A stretch of 64,000 bases of DNA from Marinicella gelatinilytica (GCF_026410405.1 NZ_JAPMLN010000004.1:1-64000), one strand, 5' to 3'; shown: positions 30,467 to 40,330, counted from the first letter of the stretch. The notes: generated by a model from the letters alone, not told the origin. Made by a program: numbers and translations.

Positions 30467-31087
30467 TCAGTTAGATTGCGCTTGCAAACCTTGCATGTAA
30501 CTGGCTACAGCTTCTATTTCCTCTTGGCTCATATATTTCGCGATGTCGGCCATGATTTTACCATTGACCTCGTCTTTACCTGGAACCACGCGACCTTCTT
30601 TAAATAGTTTTAACTCGTTAACCAGATATGGGGCATGTTGGTTAGCAACCACAGGATATCCGCTCAATGGGTTGCCCTGACCGGTTGGTCCATGACATGC
30701 AATACAAGCCGGAATATCTCGGTCTTTCAGGCCACCTTGATAAATCGCTTCACCCAATTCAACTTGGGCCGGATCTGCCGCCAACAATTTGGCTTCTTGC
30801 TGGCCAAAATAAGCCGCTAAATCGGCCATATTCTCTTCAGTCAAGCCCATCGTCATTGGCATCATAACGGCACTGGGCCGATCACCGCTTTTAAATAACT
30901 TTAATTGTCGCTCTGTGTACTGTGGATGCTGACCTGCAATGGTTGGCCAAATCGGATTAACACTGTTACCATCAGTACCATGACAAGCCACACAAGTGGC
31001 CGATAAGGCCTGTCCTTTTTCGGCATCACCTTGTGCCAATAGTTGACCGGAAAATATAGCCAAAACAACAAAAACAATCTGTTTCAT
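30467..31087 (-). CDS. cytochrome c4, periplasmic dihaem
   Basis: 206 residues with a signal peptide (1-18, cleavage after LLA). Two class I haem-c domains carry C32-V-A-C35-H36 and C128-I-A-C131-H132. Methionines in the MMPMTMGL and GKIMADIAKYM regions are likely axial ligands. Typical length for cytochrome c4, an electron donor to terminal oxidases in the periplasm. Transcribed together with the downstream DsbA-like gene and divergent from engB. The order engB / cytochrome c4 / dsbA is conserved in gammaproteobacteria. Confidence 0.94.
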   Translation of the reverse strand: MKQIVFVVLAIFSGQLLAQGDAEKGQALSATCVACHGTDGNSVNPIWPTIAGQHPQYTERQLKLFKSGDRPSAVMMPMTMGLTEENMADLAAYFGQQEAKLLAADPAQVELGEAIYQGGLKDRDIPACIACHGPTGQGNPLSGYPVVANQHAPYLVNELKLFKEGRVVPGKDEVNGKIMADIAKYMSQEEIEAVASYMQGLQAQSN

Positions 31088-31267
31088 AACAACCCCTAAT
31101 CGGTTTATTGGTTAACAAAGTGCGCTATTATAACGCAATATCAGCAGTCAAACATATCAAATTTGAACCCAGTCCATTAAAATACGGCACCATAAAACAG
31201 TCTCCAAGCATCAATGATTAGCTGGCTGGTTGACTGTCCACACATTTTTCGGATTAAGCAACACCCT

Positions 31268-31870
31268 ATGAGTCATTTATTCAATCAAAGCCAATATTTA
31301 GTCAGTGCTTACCGCTATGACCAATTACCTGAAGACAGCGGTCAAGAAATCGCCTTTGTCGGTCGCTCCAATGCCGGTAAAAGTACCACCATCAATGCCC
31401 TGACTAATCACCGCGGACTGGCCAAAGTCAGTAAAACCCCGGGTCGCACCCAGCTATTTAATTGTTTTGAGTTTGCACCCGACAGACGATTGATTGATCT
31501 ACCCGGCTATGGTTACGCCAAAGTACCGGAAAAAATGCGTAAACATTGGCAAAAGGAAATTGACCATTACTTAATGCACCGCAAAAGCCTTATTGGGGTG
31601 GTCATTATTATGGATATTCGTCATCCGATGAAAGCTTTTGACGAACAAATGATTAACTGGGCTGCGCAATCAGGCCTGTACAGTCATGTGTTACTGAATA
31701 AGGCCGATAAATTAAGCCATTCACAGGCAACCACAACCTTACTTCAAACTAAAAAGGCGATTTTAGCCATCAGTGAATCAACCACCTGCCAAACCTTCTC
31801 AGCCTTACGTAAAGAAGGCGCAGATGTTTTATCGAATACCATTAAACCCTGGTTCGAGCACCATGATTAA
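31268..31870 (+). CDS. engB: ribosome biogenesis GTP-binding protein EngB/YihA
   Basis: Essential GTPase needed for large-subunit assembly and cell division. I use the ATG at 31268 (200 aa, beginning MSHLFNQSQYLVSAYRYDQLP), which fits the family N-terminus. The frame extends to 31214 with no family match. GTPase motifs: FVGRSNAGKST near 30-40, TPGRTQ (G2), DLPGYGYA (G3), NKADKL (G4), and a C-terminal SALRKEG (G5). The stop overlaps the next start by eight bases. Confidence 0.94.
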   Translation: MSHLFNQSQYLVSAYRYDQLPEDSGQEIAFVGRSNAGKSTTINALTNHRGLAKVSKTPGRTQLFNCFEFAPDRRLIDLPGYGYAKVPEKMRKHWQKEIDHYLMHRKSLIGVVIIMDIRHPMKAFDEQMINWAAQSGLYSHVLLNKADKLSHSQATTTLLQTKKAILAISESTTCQTFSALRKEGADVLSNTIKPWFEHHD

Positions 31871-32975
31871 TTCTCAGCATTATTTCGGGGTCATCAGTTT
31901 AGAATGCCAAACTGCTTTAAAAAACACCCTTGATAAATCCCAAGCGGCTCAGCTTGGTGAACAAATGGCGTTGGAGCTTAGTAAAGTTTTGCATTTAAGT
32001 CCCGAAACTTCTCTGGTAATAGCCGCCGCCAGTTACCCCACAGAAGCCTTGTTAAAACCAGGTTTTGCTGTACACAATAATTTATTGAAATACGCATCTG
32101 CCGCTTTTCAAGGCGAACAACATCAGCACAGGGTCTTATCCATAGGCGCACATCATGGCAATATGCCTGAAGGCTTGCAGCCACCGAAAACACCTGCACC
32201 CTTGATGCATGTTCCATTTGTTTTAATCACTGAAGACAGTGATGTCGGATATCGATTTGAGCATAAATTACTGGATAAAGGCATGGTCTCGCCACCCACT
32301 TATCAGCTGTTAAGTAAATTATTCCAGGGCCAAATTGTACACGCCAATTACATGACGCATTTAGATTTAATCGCGATGATGCACAACCACTATAACCAAG
32401 TGGGTATGCATCATTTATGGCAGGTCATTGAATCTGCATTATTGTCAAAAAATCAAAGTGCTGATATCAACCACAACCGGCAGGGTTTCCATCTACGTGG
32501 ACAACAGGTTTTTATGCCTTTTTACACGCTCAAATCTTTTTATAATCAGCACCCAAAAAGCACTGAACAAGATTATATTGTCTGGCTGATGGCGCAAAGA
32601 TTAGCTGATGAGGTATTTCATAGTCATGGTCTTGAAACGGGTTATTTTTTGACAGATAGTGATCTTGAATTGCCGATTGATAAGACCATAGAGAGCAGGC
32701 TCATTGAGGGTGACTTTTATTATCATAATGAACCTTCGGAATTACAGCCCGAAAAGCCGCAGTTAGAAGATTATATGCACCCGGATGCCGGTTATGTCTG
32801 GACTGTACTCACTGAAACCAACGGTCATCAACATTGGCTTTATCCGCTCAACAAATTCGGTCAAGCGGCCATTGATGACTTCCTGGAATCACAATACGGC
32901 AATGTTTATCAAGCCGCTATCAAACTAAAACGACGTCTGGATGGGCGATTACAGGAGTCATCGGGATGCCATTAG
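31863..32975 (+). CDS. conserved-looking hypothetical protein between engB and uvrD
   Basis: Not recognised. With the ATG at 31863 it has 370 residues (an upstream frame to 31773 lies inside engB). It is soluble, without signal peptide or membrane segment, and rich in His and Gln. The N-terminal half has an alternating strand/helix pattern (HYFGVISLEC, SLVIAAASYP, HRVLSIGAHHGN, MHVPFVLITEDSDVGY). The C-terminal part contains DAGYVWTVLTETNGHQHW. It overlaps engB by eight bases and uvrD by ten, so it is translated as part of that operon. Codon use resembles its neighbours, arguing for a real gene. No function is proposed. Confidence 0.75.
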   Translation: MINSQHYFGVISLECQTALKNTLDKSQAAQLGEQMALELSKVLHLSPETSLVIAAASYPTEALLKPGFAVHNNLLKYASAAFQGEQHQHRVLSIGAHHGNMPEGLQPPKTPAPLMHVPFVLITEDSDVGYRFEHKLLDKGMVSPPTYQLLSKLFQGQIVHANYMTHLDLIAMMHNHYNQVGMHHLWQVIESALLSKNQSADINHNRQGFHLRGQQVFMPFYTLKSFYNQHPKSTEQDYIVWLMAQRLADEVFHSHGLETGYFLTDSDLELPIDKTIESRLIEGDFYYHNEPSELQPEKPQLEDYMHPDAGYVWTVLTETNGHQHWLYPLNKFGQAAIDDFLESQYGNVYQAAIKLKRRLDGRLQESSGCH

Positions 32976-35155
32976 ACCCACACAGTATTATTGAAAACCT
33001 CAACGAAACCCAGGCGCAAGCAGTCACCACAGATGCCCAGCATGCATTGGTCTTGGCCGGCGCCGGCAGCGGTAAAACCCGGGTGTTAGTTCACCGCATT
33101 GCCTGGTTAATAACTGCTGAATTTGTCTCCCCATTTAGTATTCTGGCGGTTACTTTTACCAATAAGGCTGCTGCGGAAATGCGAAACCGCATTGGTCATA
33201 TGTTGAATCGTGAGGTACGGGATTTATGGATTGGTACCTTTCACAGCATTGCTTTAAGACTATTGCAAATAAACAATGAGGCCGCGGGCTTACCACGAAA
33301 TTTCCAGATTTTAGATAACGACGATCAATACCGTTTGATCAGACGTTGTCTAAACGAACTGGAACTGGATGAAAAACAATGGCCACCACGGACTGTACAG
33401 GCTTATATTAACGACCAAAAAAATGAAGGCCTGCGACCACATGAAATTGATGATATGGGTGATTACAACATCGGTGTGTTTTTAAAAGTCTATGCCCATT
33501 ACGATGCCCATTGTCGTCGCGCCGGCTTGGTGGATTTTTCCGAGATGCTGATTCGAGCCCATGAATTACTACTGGATAACGCTGATTTACAAGCAAAATA
33601 TCAACAACGCTTTTCTCATATCCTGGTGGATGAGTTTCAAGACACCAACGCCATTCAATCGGCTTTTATTCAAGTTTTAGCCGGTGGCGATAACAGCGTT
33701 ATGGTGGTGGGTGACGATGACCAATCCATTTATGCATGGCGAGGTGCTCGCGTGGATCATATTTTAGATTTCCAGAACCTTTACCCCAACGTTGAACAAT
33801 ATAAATTAGAACAAAATTACCGTTCCACCCAAAACATTCTGGATGCCGCCAATGCAGTGATTGCCAATAACCAAAAACGGTTGGGCAAAAACCTCTGGTC
33901 TGCACAATCTGCCGGTGAAAAACTACAAGTTTACGGCGCCCATTCTGATTACGATGAAGCTTATTTTGTGGCCGAACAAATTGAACGCATGTTGGCCAAC
34001 ACCACCAAAGCCAATGAAATTGCAATTTTGTACCGCTCCAATGCACAATCACGACTGTTAGAAGAAAATCTTTTAAAACGCGCCATTCCATACCAAATAT
34101 ACGGCGGCCTGCGTTTCTTTGAACGTATGGAAATTAAAGATGTACTGGCTTATGCCCGTTTAATCAATAATCGCCAGGATGATTTAGGCTTCGAGCGTGT
34201 CATTAACACACCAACCCGAGGTATCGGTCAAACCACCGTTAATCGCATTCGCAACCAGGCGCAAATGGAGACCGTGAGTTTATGGCAAGCCGGCACGCAA
34301 CTCAGTCAAGCCGGTAAACTGAGCAAACGTGCCGCCGGATCCCTGGTACATTTCACCACTTTAATAGATGAATTAGAACATAACAGTCAAAATCAAAGCT
34401 TGGCGGAATTATTCAGCGACATCATCGAACGCAGTGGTTTAAAAGACCATTACCTCAAAGAACCACCCGAAAAAGCCCAAACCCGCTTAGAAAACTTAGA
34501 CGAATTGATTAATGCCGCGGAAAGCTTCAGCATGTCAGATGAGGAAAGCGCGCTGGGATTAACGCCCTTATCTGCTTTTCTGTCACAAGTGAGCTTAGAT
34601 GCCGGTGACCGTGACAATTCCGATGAACCCCATGTGCAACTTATGACCTTACACTCCGCCAAGGGCCTGGAGTTCCCGGTGGTCTTTATTGTCGGTCTCG
34701 AACAGGGTTTATTTCCCCACATTCAATCCATGGATGATCCGGTGAAATTACAGGAAGAGCGCCGTTTGGCCTATGTCGGCATCACCCGCGCCGAAAAACA
34801 ACTCATCCTGTGTTATGCCACATCACGGCGCATTCGCGGCAAGATGTCCGCCTGTCTACCCTCACAGTTTCTGCGTGAAGTACCCAAGGAATTAATCAAC
34901 CAAATTCGCGGCAACATCCATCCACCGAAACCACAAATGAGCGGCTACCACCGGCCGGGCAGCCATCGCTTTAACCCGGGGCCGTCAGAATCCCTGCCCT
35001 ATCAAATCGGTCAGACCGTGCGCCACAGCCGATTCGGCGAAGGCGTGGTCACAGACATGAACGGCAAAGGGGATTATCTGCAGGTACTGGTACAATTTAA
35101 CGACGCCGGACCTAAAGTGCTGGCCGCTAAATACGCCAAACTGGAAGTGGTTTAA
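32966..35155 (+). CDS. uvrD: UvrD-family 3'-5' DNA helicase
   Basis: 729 residues, close to E. coli UvrD (720). SF1A motifs are complete: Walker A GAGSGKT at 32-38, TFTNKAAAEMRNRI, GTFHSIALRLL, DEFQDTN, GDDDQSIYAWRGA, QNYRST, TLHSAKGLEFPVVF, and EERRLAYVGITRA. The C-terminus carries the Tudor-like RNA-polymerase-binding region found in UvrD/PcrA (GQTVRHSRFGEGVV). It unwinds DNA in nucleotide-excision and mismatch repair. The start overlaps the upstream gene by ten bases, and its stop codon directly touches the convergent pip stop with no bases between. Confidence 0.94.
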   Translation: MPLDPHSIIENLNETQAQAVTTDAQHALVLAGAGSGKTRVLVHRIAWLITAEFVSPFSILAVTFTNKAAAEMRNRIGHMLNREVRDLWIGTFHSIALRLLQINNEAAGLPRNFQILDNDDQYRLIRRCLNELELDEKQWPPRTVQAYINDQKNEGLRPHEIDDMGDYNIGVFLKVYAHYDAHCRRAGLVDFSEMLIRAHELLLDNADLQAKYQQRFSHILVDEFQDTNAIQSAFIQVLAGGDNSVMVVGDDDQSIYAWRGARVDHILDFQNLYPNVEQYKLEQNYRSTQNILDAANAVIANNQKRLGKNLWSAQSAGEKLQVYGAHSDYDEAYFVAEQIERMLANTTKANEIAILYRSNAQSRLLEENLLKRAIPYQIYGGLRFFERMEIKDVLAYARLINNRQDDLGFERVINTPTRGIGQTTVNRIRNQAQMETVSLWQAGTQLSQAGKLSKRAAGSLVHFTTLIDELEHNSQNQSLAELFSDIIERSGLKDHYLKEPPEKAQTRLENLDELINAAESFSMSDEESALGLTPLSAFLSQVSLDAGDRDNSDEPHVQLMTLHSAKGLEFPVVFIVGLEQGLFPHIQSMDDPVKLQEERRLAYVGITRAEKQLILCYATSRRIRGKMSACLPSQFLREVPKELINQIRGNIHPPKPQMSGYHRPGSHRFNPGPSESLPYQIGQTVRHSRFGEGVVTDMNGKGDYLQVLVQFNDAGPKVLAAKYAKLEVV

Positions 35156-36106
35156 TCACGCATTGTTGGCAAACTTGTTGGTGGCATCCACCAGTGCTTC
35201 AGCAAGCGTTGGCTCAAAGGCAGAATGTCCGGCATCGGGGACAATCACCAGTTCCGAATTATTTAATCGCTGATTGAGTTCATAGGCCGACTCCACCGGA
35301 CAAATCACATCATAGCGCCCCTGAACAATAATGGTGGGAATATCAGCAATTTTGTCACAGTCATCCAGCAACTGGTTTTCATGGTCAAAAAAGCCTTTAT
35401 TCATAAAATAATGATTTTCTAAGCGGGCAAAGGCCAGCGCAAATTCAGGTTCGGCATTGTCCTCAATATGTTCTAAATCGGGGTATAAATGACAGACCGA
35501 ACCTTCCCACACCGACCAACGCTCAGCCGCTTTTAACTGCACATCTTTATCGTCGCTGAATAAGCGTTTTTGGTAAGCGGCCATGAGATTGTCGCGTTCA
35601 TCTTCGGGGATATGTTCATAAAACGGTTGCCAGGCATCCGGGAATATCCGACTGCAGCCATCCTGATAAAACCAGTGCATTTCTTTTTCACGAAATAAAA
35701 ACACGCCACGAACGACTAATTCAGTGACACGATCAGGGTGAGTTTGCGCATACGCCAAGGACAAAGTGCTGCCCCAGGAACCGCCGAATACCTGCCATTG
35801 ATCAATATTCAAATGTTCACGAATACGCTCCATATCGGCCACCAGATCCCAGGTTGTGTTGTCTTCCACACAAGCATGGGGCGTGCTTTTACCACAGCCA
35901 CGTTGGTCAAACTGGATGATATGGTACTTATCCGGATCAAAAAACTGTAAGGTTTTTTCAGATACACCACCGCCTGGACCACCATGCACAAATATAACCG
36001 GTTTACCCTGTGGATTGCCTGCAGTTTCCCAGTAAATGGTGTGGATATCAGAAACCGGCATTAAGCCACTTTGCAGAATTTCGGGTACTGGAAATAATTT
36101 AGCCAT
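35156..36106 (-). CDS. pip: proline iminopeptidase
   Basis: Removes N-terminal proline from peptides. 316 residues, S33 family alpha/beta hydrolase. Oxyanion-hole HGGPGGG at 41-47, FDQRGCGKSTPH, and nucleophile Ser110 in GGSWGS. The catalytic Asp is in GRYDVICP and the His in PDAGHSAFEP. No signal peptide, so cytoplasmic. Monocistronic on the minus strand, ending exactly where uvrD ends, and divergent from the methyltransferase gene at 36231. Confidence 0.93.
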   Translation of the reverse strand: MAKLFPVPEILQSGLMPVSDIHTIYWETAGNPQGKPVIFVHGGPGGGVSEKTLQFFDPDKYHIIQFDQRGCGKSTPHACVEDNTTWDLVADMERIREHLNIDQWQVFGGSWGSTLSLAYAQTHPDRVTELVVRGVFLFREKEMHWFYQDGCSRIFPDAWQPFYEHIPEDERDNLMAAYQKRLFSDDKDVQLKAAERWSVWEGSVCHLYPDLEHIEDNAEPEFALAFARLENHYFMNKGFFDHENQLLDDCDKIADIPTIIVQGRYDVICPVESAYELNQRLNNSELVIVPDAGHSAFEPTLAEALVDATNKFANNA

Positions 36107-36230
36107 CCGCTTACCTTTTATTTGTTAAAGATTTATTATAAACAGCCTTTTTGAAAACATAAACCCTCTTTTAACGGTTCCCAATCCCTGTCTTTTTGCG
36201 TTACAATTAATAAAAAAACACACAAATAAT

Positions 36231-36716
36231 ATGTCACAAGAACGACCAGTCAATTTAACCCGTTTGGCTTTAAAAATTCCGCCCGCCTTAATTTTTGTTA
36301 TCTGGCTGGCGGCCATGGCCTCTCTGCGCTATATTTTTCCGGGCCTGAACTATACGCTTTTCTTAACGCCTTTTATCGCCGGCTTATTTTTTTTACTGGG
36401 CTTATTTTTGACGTTGTCTGGTTTTTTCCATTTCAAAAAAGCACAAACCACCATTGATCCCAGATACCCGGAAAATACCACAACCATCGTGACAACAGGT
36501 ATCTATCGCTTCTCTCGAAACCCCATGTACCTGGGTTTTCTGATGTGGCTGACCGCCTGGGCCTTTATTCTGTCCAATCTGGTGGGTTTTGTATTTTTAC
36601 CGTTATTCGTATTCTATATGAACCGCTACCAAATTATTCCAGAAGAGAAAATTTTACACCAACAGTTTGGTGATATTTACTACCGTTATTTAAAAAAGGT
36701 CGGGCGCTGGCTGTAA
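36231..36716 (+). CDS. ICMT/PEMT-like membrane methyltransferase family protein
   Basis: 161 residues with about four membrane helices and the C-terminal signature of isoprenylcysteine carboxyl methyltransferase-like proteins: TGIYRFSRNPMYLGF at about 85-99, a hydrophobic pair of helices, then NRYQIIPEEKILHQQFGDIYYRYLKKVGRWL. In eukaryotes the family methylates prenylated proteins or phospholipids. Bacterial members are mostly of unknown substrate. Six bases before the DUF2254 gene, likely one transcript. Confidence 0.88.
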   Translation: MSQERPVNLTRLALKIPPALIFVIWLAAMASLRYIFPGLNYTLFLTPFIAGLFFLLGLFLTLSGFFHFKKAQTTIDPRYPENTTTIVTTGIYRFSRNPMYLGFLMWLTAWAFILSNLVGFVFLPLFVFYMNRYQIIPEEKILHQQFGDIYYRYLKKVGRWL

Positions 36717-36722
36717 GTCTTA

Positions 36723-38051
36723 ATGATTAATCCGGTTAAAAAATCCCTGCATTTTTTTGTCAAGCTTGAGCGGCAAATCGCTTTTTATCCCAGCGTCATG
36801 GCTTTAGCCGGTTTGTTTCTGGCATTGGTGATGATTTACTTAGAACAACTGGGCTTGTCACAATTCTTCATTAAACATGTACCGATTGTCATGGTGCAAA
36901 GCTTTGAAACAGCACGCACCATTCTGGGCACCTTTATCGGTGGCTTCATTTCCATATTGGTCTTCAGTTTTTCCATGGTCATGATATTACTGAATCAGGC
37001 CGCTGCTAATTTTTCACCGCGCTTATTGCCCGGTCTGGTCTCCAATAAAAAACATCAAATCATTTTAGGCATTTATCTGGCCAGTTTGTTTTTCTGTCTG
37101 CTGGCCTTGATGCTGATTCAATCCGAAGGCAAAGAAGTTACCACACCAGGCAGCATGATTCTGATGGCCATCTTAATGATGGCGACCTCGTTGACGGCCT
37201 TTATTTATTTTATTCATTCCATCTCAAAATCCATCCAGGTGGATCATATTTTACACCGTATTTACCATGACTCAGCCGATCAGTTTATTCGCCTACTTGA
37301 AGCCGGTAAAGACAATGACAAGTCACCAATTTTAACTAAATCGCCGGCTGACTTTTCTGCGGACGACAAGTGGACCTTATATCATTCCGAAACCACCGGC
37401 TATCTCAGTGCGGTCGACACCGGCGCACTACTTAAACTAATGCAAAAAGATGACAACCAAATGCAGATTTTGGTTGGTCGCAGCTATTACATGTTAGCCG
37501 GCACACCGCTGTTTAGAACCCGAAAACTGGTGGAAGATGGTTTGGCAAAAGATATTCACAAACAATTTTTAATCGAATCTTCGGTCTCAGTCAGTGACAA
37601 CGAAGATTTAGGCTTTAAAGTGATTACCGAAATCGCCGTTAAAGCCATGTCTCCGGGTATTAACGACCCGGGAACCGCCCTCACCTGTATCGATTACCTC
37701 ACCCAGTTACTGGCACTTCGCTTGCGCTATCAGCCACGGCAATGGTTTCAGGATAAAGTCGATGACGATGAGAACAACAACACAACCACTCGCGTACAGA
37801 TTAAAACCCTGGATTTCGAAGATCTACTGTTCCAAATCATGGCCCCCTTTCGAACCTACTGCGCCCATGATATTTTGATCGTTTTAAAGTTATTGTATAT
37901 GCATAAAAATCTGATTCAGATAGCACCCACCGACTTTACTGAAAATAACCGTCTGAAAAGCAGCGCCAAACTACTCACTGAACATGCGTTTAAGCACATT
38001 CAATTGACGGAAGATAAACGAAGAATTGAGTATTTGTACAGCACACTGTAA
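36723..38051 (+). CDS. DUF2254 membrane protein
   Basis: 442 residues. Four N-terminal membrane helices (about 20-42, 65-92, 113-133 and 140-165), then a soluble C-terminal domain with DKWTLYHSETTGYLSAVDTGAL, FLIESSVSVSDNEDLGFKVITEIAVKAMSPGINDPGTA, typical of the DUF2254 family. Function is unknown. Directly downstream of the ICMT-like gene (six bases). No terminator is obvious in the 214 bases before the first beta-helix gene. Confidence 0.88.
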   Translation: MINPVKKSLHFFVKLERQIAFYPSVMALAGLFLALVMIYLEQLGLSQFFIKHVPIVMVQSFETARTILGTFIGGFISILVFSFSMVMILLNQAAANFSPRLLPGLVSNKKHQIILGIYLASLFFCLLALMLIQSEGKEVTTPGSMILMAILMMATSLTAFIYFIHSISKSIQVDHILHRIYHDSADQFIRLLEAGKDNDKSPILTKSPADFSADDKWTLYHSETTGYLSAVDTGALLKLMQKDDNQMQILVGRSYYMLAGTPLFRTRKLVEDGLAKDIHKQFLIESSVSVSDNEDLGFKVITEIAVKAMSPGINDPGTALTCIDYLTQLLALRLRYQPRQWFQDKVDDDENNNTTTRVQIKTLDFEDLLFQIMAPFRTYCAHDILIVLKLLYMHKNLIQIAPTDFTENNRLKSSAKLLTEHAFKHIQLTEDKRRIEYLYSTL

Positions 38052-38143
38052 AAATCTGAAAAAGCGGAAAAACACTTACGACACCCAAACAAAAAAACAA
38101 AAAAATCCGAAAATCGCCTTAAATTCGCCAATTTAATTTCAAT

Positions 38144-38161
38144 TCTGTGAACCAGTTCCGA
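38144..38161 (+). repeat. 18-bp upstream element, copy 1
   Basis: TCTGTGAACCAGTTCCGA, identical to 40276-40293. The distance to the start codon is 104 bases here and 107 for copy 2. It is either the left edge of the duplicated unit or a conserved regulatory site for the two beta-helix genes. A TATAAT occurs downstream at 38193-38198. Confidence 0.7.
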
Positions 38162-38265
38162 GTTCTAAACCCAAAACACAAATAGAGATATATATAATTA
38201 TCCTCGGATTGAGTTTACAGCTAATGTAGCTAACTCTTTCAACTTTTAACACGGAGGACAATCTC

Positions 38266-40176
38266 ATGAAAAAATTTTTAATCAGCGGCTGTTCGATGTT
38301 AATGCTGACATCAATGGCTCACAGTAACTCAGAATCACTCAGCGACAAAGAAATCGATCTAATCATGGAGCAAGCTGCCTTTTCAGGCTTACTTGATACC
38401 AAGCAAGCATCAACCAAAGCCGGTTCTAACTTTGTCACAGTCGGCAGCAATTCAAACTGCGATTACCGCATTGGCAACACCAAAATTCAGGATGCCATCG
38501 ATGATGATAACACAGAAATCCGGATTGCTCACGGCACCTACGAAGAGAATCTTTTTATCAACAGCAAAAATGTCAAATTATTAGGCGGTTATACAGATTG
38601 TACCGCGGCCAACAATGATGATTACAGTGTTACATCCACTTTTACCAAAATTATTCCGGCCACGGGTAGCGGATTACCGGTGATCCGGGTGACCGGGGAC
38701 AGCGCCAGGCATAACCTTACCTTGCGAAATCTAAGCATTGAAAATGGCGAATCTACGTCGACTAATTATTCAGGTGGCGGTGTGGCTTTTTATAACGCGG
38801 ATTATGGTGTGAACATTCAAAAAGCCAACATCCAAAACAACAATGGCAAATGGGGCGGCGGCGTTGGTATTCGCGGTGGCAAAACCAACATTAGTCTCAT
38901 TGGCTCAATAATATTAGGCAATGATGCAGAAGTTGGCGGCGGCCTATATTGTTTAGGTTCTAACAGCTCATTAGTGATGGATAATTCGAGTTATTTCATG
39001 TTCGGTTTTTACGAGCCCATGATCGTTGCCGGCAATAATGCAGTCACCAATGGCGGTGGTGCGTACATCACCCAAGGCTGCCAGTTGACCAGCTATGTGG
39101 GCGGCTCACTATTAGATGGTGGTGGCTTTTATGTTAACAAGGCCGACAGACATGGTGGTGGCATTTATGCCAGTGGAGGTGCAAACATCAGCCTCATAGG
39201 TGAACGAAGGTGCTCAAATGTGGGCCCTATCACATTTTGTAGTGGCAATAACACGCAGCCCAATACTTTTTACGACAATACAGCAGACAATAATGTGGAT
39301 AACGATGGGAATGGTGGCGCGGTTTATGCCACCGGTAACAGTACCAAAGTGACGGCAACCAATGTCAACTTTATCACAAACCAAGCCTTTAAGGGTGGTG
39401 CAGTTTATGTCACAAATGGCGCTGAATTTGATACCTATGCTGTGAACCATCAAAACTGTTGGAAGAACGGCCGCTGCAATCAATTCACTAGTAATAGAGC
39501 CTCCACGGACAATGGCCACGGCGGGGCTTTTTATGCCAGAGACGGTGGTAAAATATCGGTTCTGGCTTCGCATATAGAACGCAATCGTGCTGACTTTGGA
39601 TCAGGGTTTTACATTTATGGAACAGGTTCAGAGCTTTATTTAGAAGGTTCCTATGTTGTCGATAATGGCGAACCGGGATCAACTAATTATGAAAACCTGT
39701 ATCCTGTGCGCGTGACCACAAATGCAAATGCAGTCGTTCATTATAGCACCATTGCTGATAATAATGTGCCAATCACTAATGCATCTGTTGCCAATTCATC
39801 GGGTTCATTAGAATTACTGGCTAATATCATTCATGACACATCCGGAGCGGTGGCACTGAAGTCTGTTTCACCGGTTTCAACCACTCAAGAATGTAATATT
39901 GTAAATTCTTTTGGCGATATGTTCAGTGCGATAACAAATATTGAAGACAACCCAAGATTTGTTGACCGGGTTAACAATGACTATCACATTGATGCCGCCT
40001 TTTCACCGGCTGTGGATTATTGCCTGGGAAATCAGGGTCACGTTAACAACAAAGACACCGACGGTGACACCAGAGCTTGGGACGATTACACCGTCTCCAA
40101 TATATACGGCCCCTTCGATGCCGGTGCCGATGAAACATACCAAAATGATGTTATTTTTGAAGACGACTTTCAATAA
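38266..40176 (+). CDS. secreted parallel beta-helix protein, copy 1
   Basis: 636 residues. Signal peptide 1-20 (cleavage after MAHS). After a short linker the FVTVGSNSNCDYRIG strand opens a right-handed parallel beta-helix with many GGG-containing rungs (GGGVAFYNADYG, GGGVGIRGG, GGGLYC, GGGAYI, GGGIYASGGA), like polymorphic outer-membrane-protein repeats. The end, SPAVDYC to DTRAWDDY and GPFDAGADET, resembles the choice-of-anchor Q domain. The last residues are DVIFEDDFQ. Probably cell-surface. It is a tandem paralogue of the next gene, with the same 3' flank and terminator. A GGAGG sequence lies eight bases upstream of the ATG. Confidence 0.85.
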   Translation: MKKFLISGCSMLMLTSMAHSNSESLSDKEIDLIMEQAAFSGLLDTKQASTKAGSNFVTVGSNSNCDYRIGNTKIQDAIDDDNTEIRIAHGTYEENLFINSKNVKLLGGYTDCTAANNDDYSVTSTFTKIIPATGSGLPVIRVTGDSARHNLTLRNLSIENGESTSTNYSGGGVAFYNADYGVNIQKANIQNNNGKWGGGVGIRGGKTNISLIGSIILGNDAEVGGGLYCLGSNSSLVMDNSSYFMFGFYEPMIVAGNNAVTNGGGAYITQGCQLTSYVGGSLLDGGGFYVNKADRHGGGIYASGGANISLIGERRCSNVGPITFCSGNNTQPNTFYDNTADNNVDNDGNGGAVYATGNSTKVTATNVNFITNQAFKGGAVYVTNGAEFDTYAVNHQNCWKNGRCNQFTSNRASTDNGHGGAFYARDGGKISVLASHIERNRADFGSGFYIYGTGSELYLEGSYVVDNGEPGSTNYENLYPVRVTTNANAVVHYSTIADNNVPITNASVANSSGSLELLANIIHDTSGAVALKSVSPVSTTQECNIVNSFGDMFSAITNIEDNPRFVDRVNNDYHIDAAFSPAVDYCLGNQGHVNNKDTDGDTRAWDDYTVSNIYGPFDAGADETYQNDVIFEDDFQ

Positions 40177-40198
40177 TAACCAGACAACTCCCAAGAAC

Positions 40199-40224
40199 AA
40201 AAAGCCCCGAATTCGGGGCTTTTT
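40199..40224 (+). terminator. rho-independent terminator after beta-helix copy 1
   Basis: AAAAAGCCCCG-AATT-CGGGGCTTTTT, a perfect palindrome with a T tract, 22 bases after the stop codon. The sequence between stop and terminator is nearly the same as after copy 2. Confidence 0.92.
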
Positions 40225-40275
40225 CTATGACTGCACCTAAAAACAAGCAGCTCTGCAAAGCCACTTATATCCTAA

Positions 40276-40293
40276 TCTGTGAACCAGTTCCGA
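40276..40293 (+). repeat. 18-bp upstream element, copy 2
   Basis: TCTGTGAACCAGTTCCGA, identical to 38144-38161, just upstream of the promoter of the second beta-helix gene. Confidence 0.7.
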
Positions 40294-40301
40294 TGACCAT
40301 C

Positions 40302-40330
40302 CTTACATACAGATTGTGCTTACCTATAAT
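40302..40330 (+). promoter_or_regulatory. probable promoter of beta-helix copy 2
   Basis: CTTACA (40302-40307), 17-base spacer, TATAAT (40325-40330). It starts nine bases after the 18-bp repeated element, which would place a bound regulator next to the -35 region. Confidence 0.55.
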
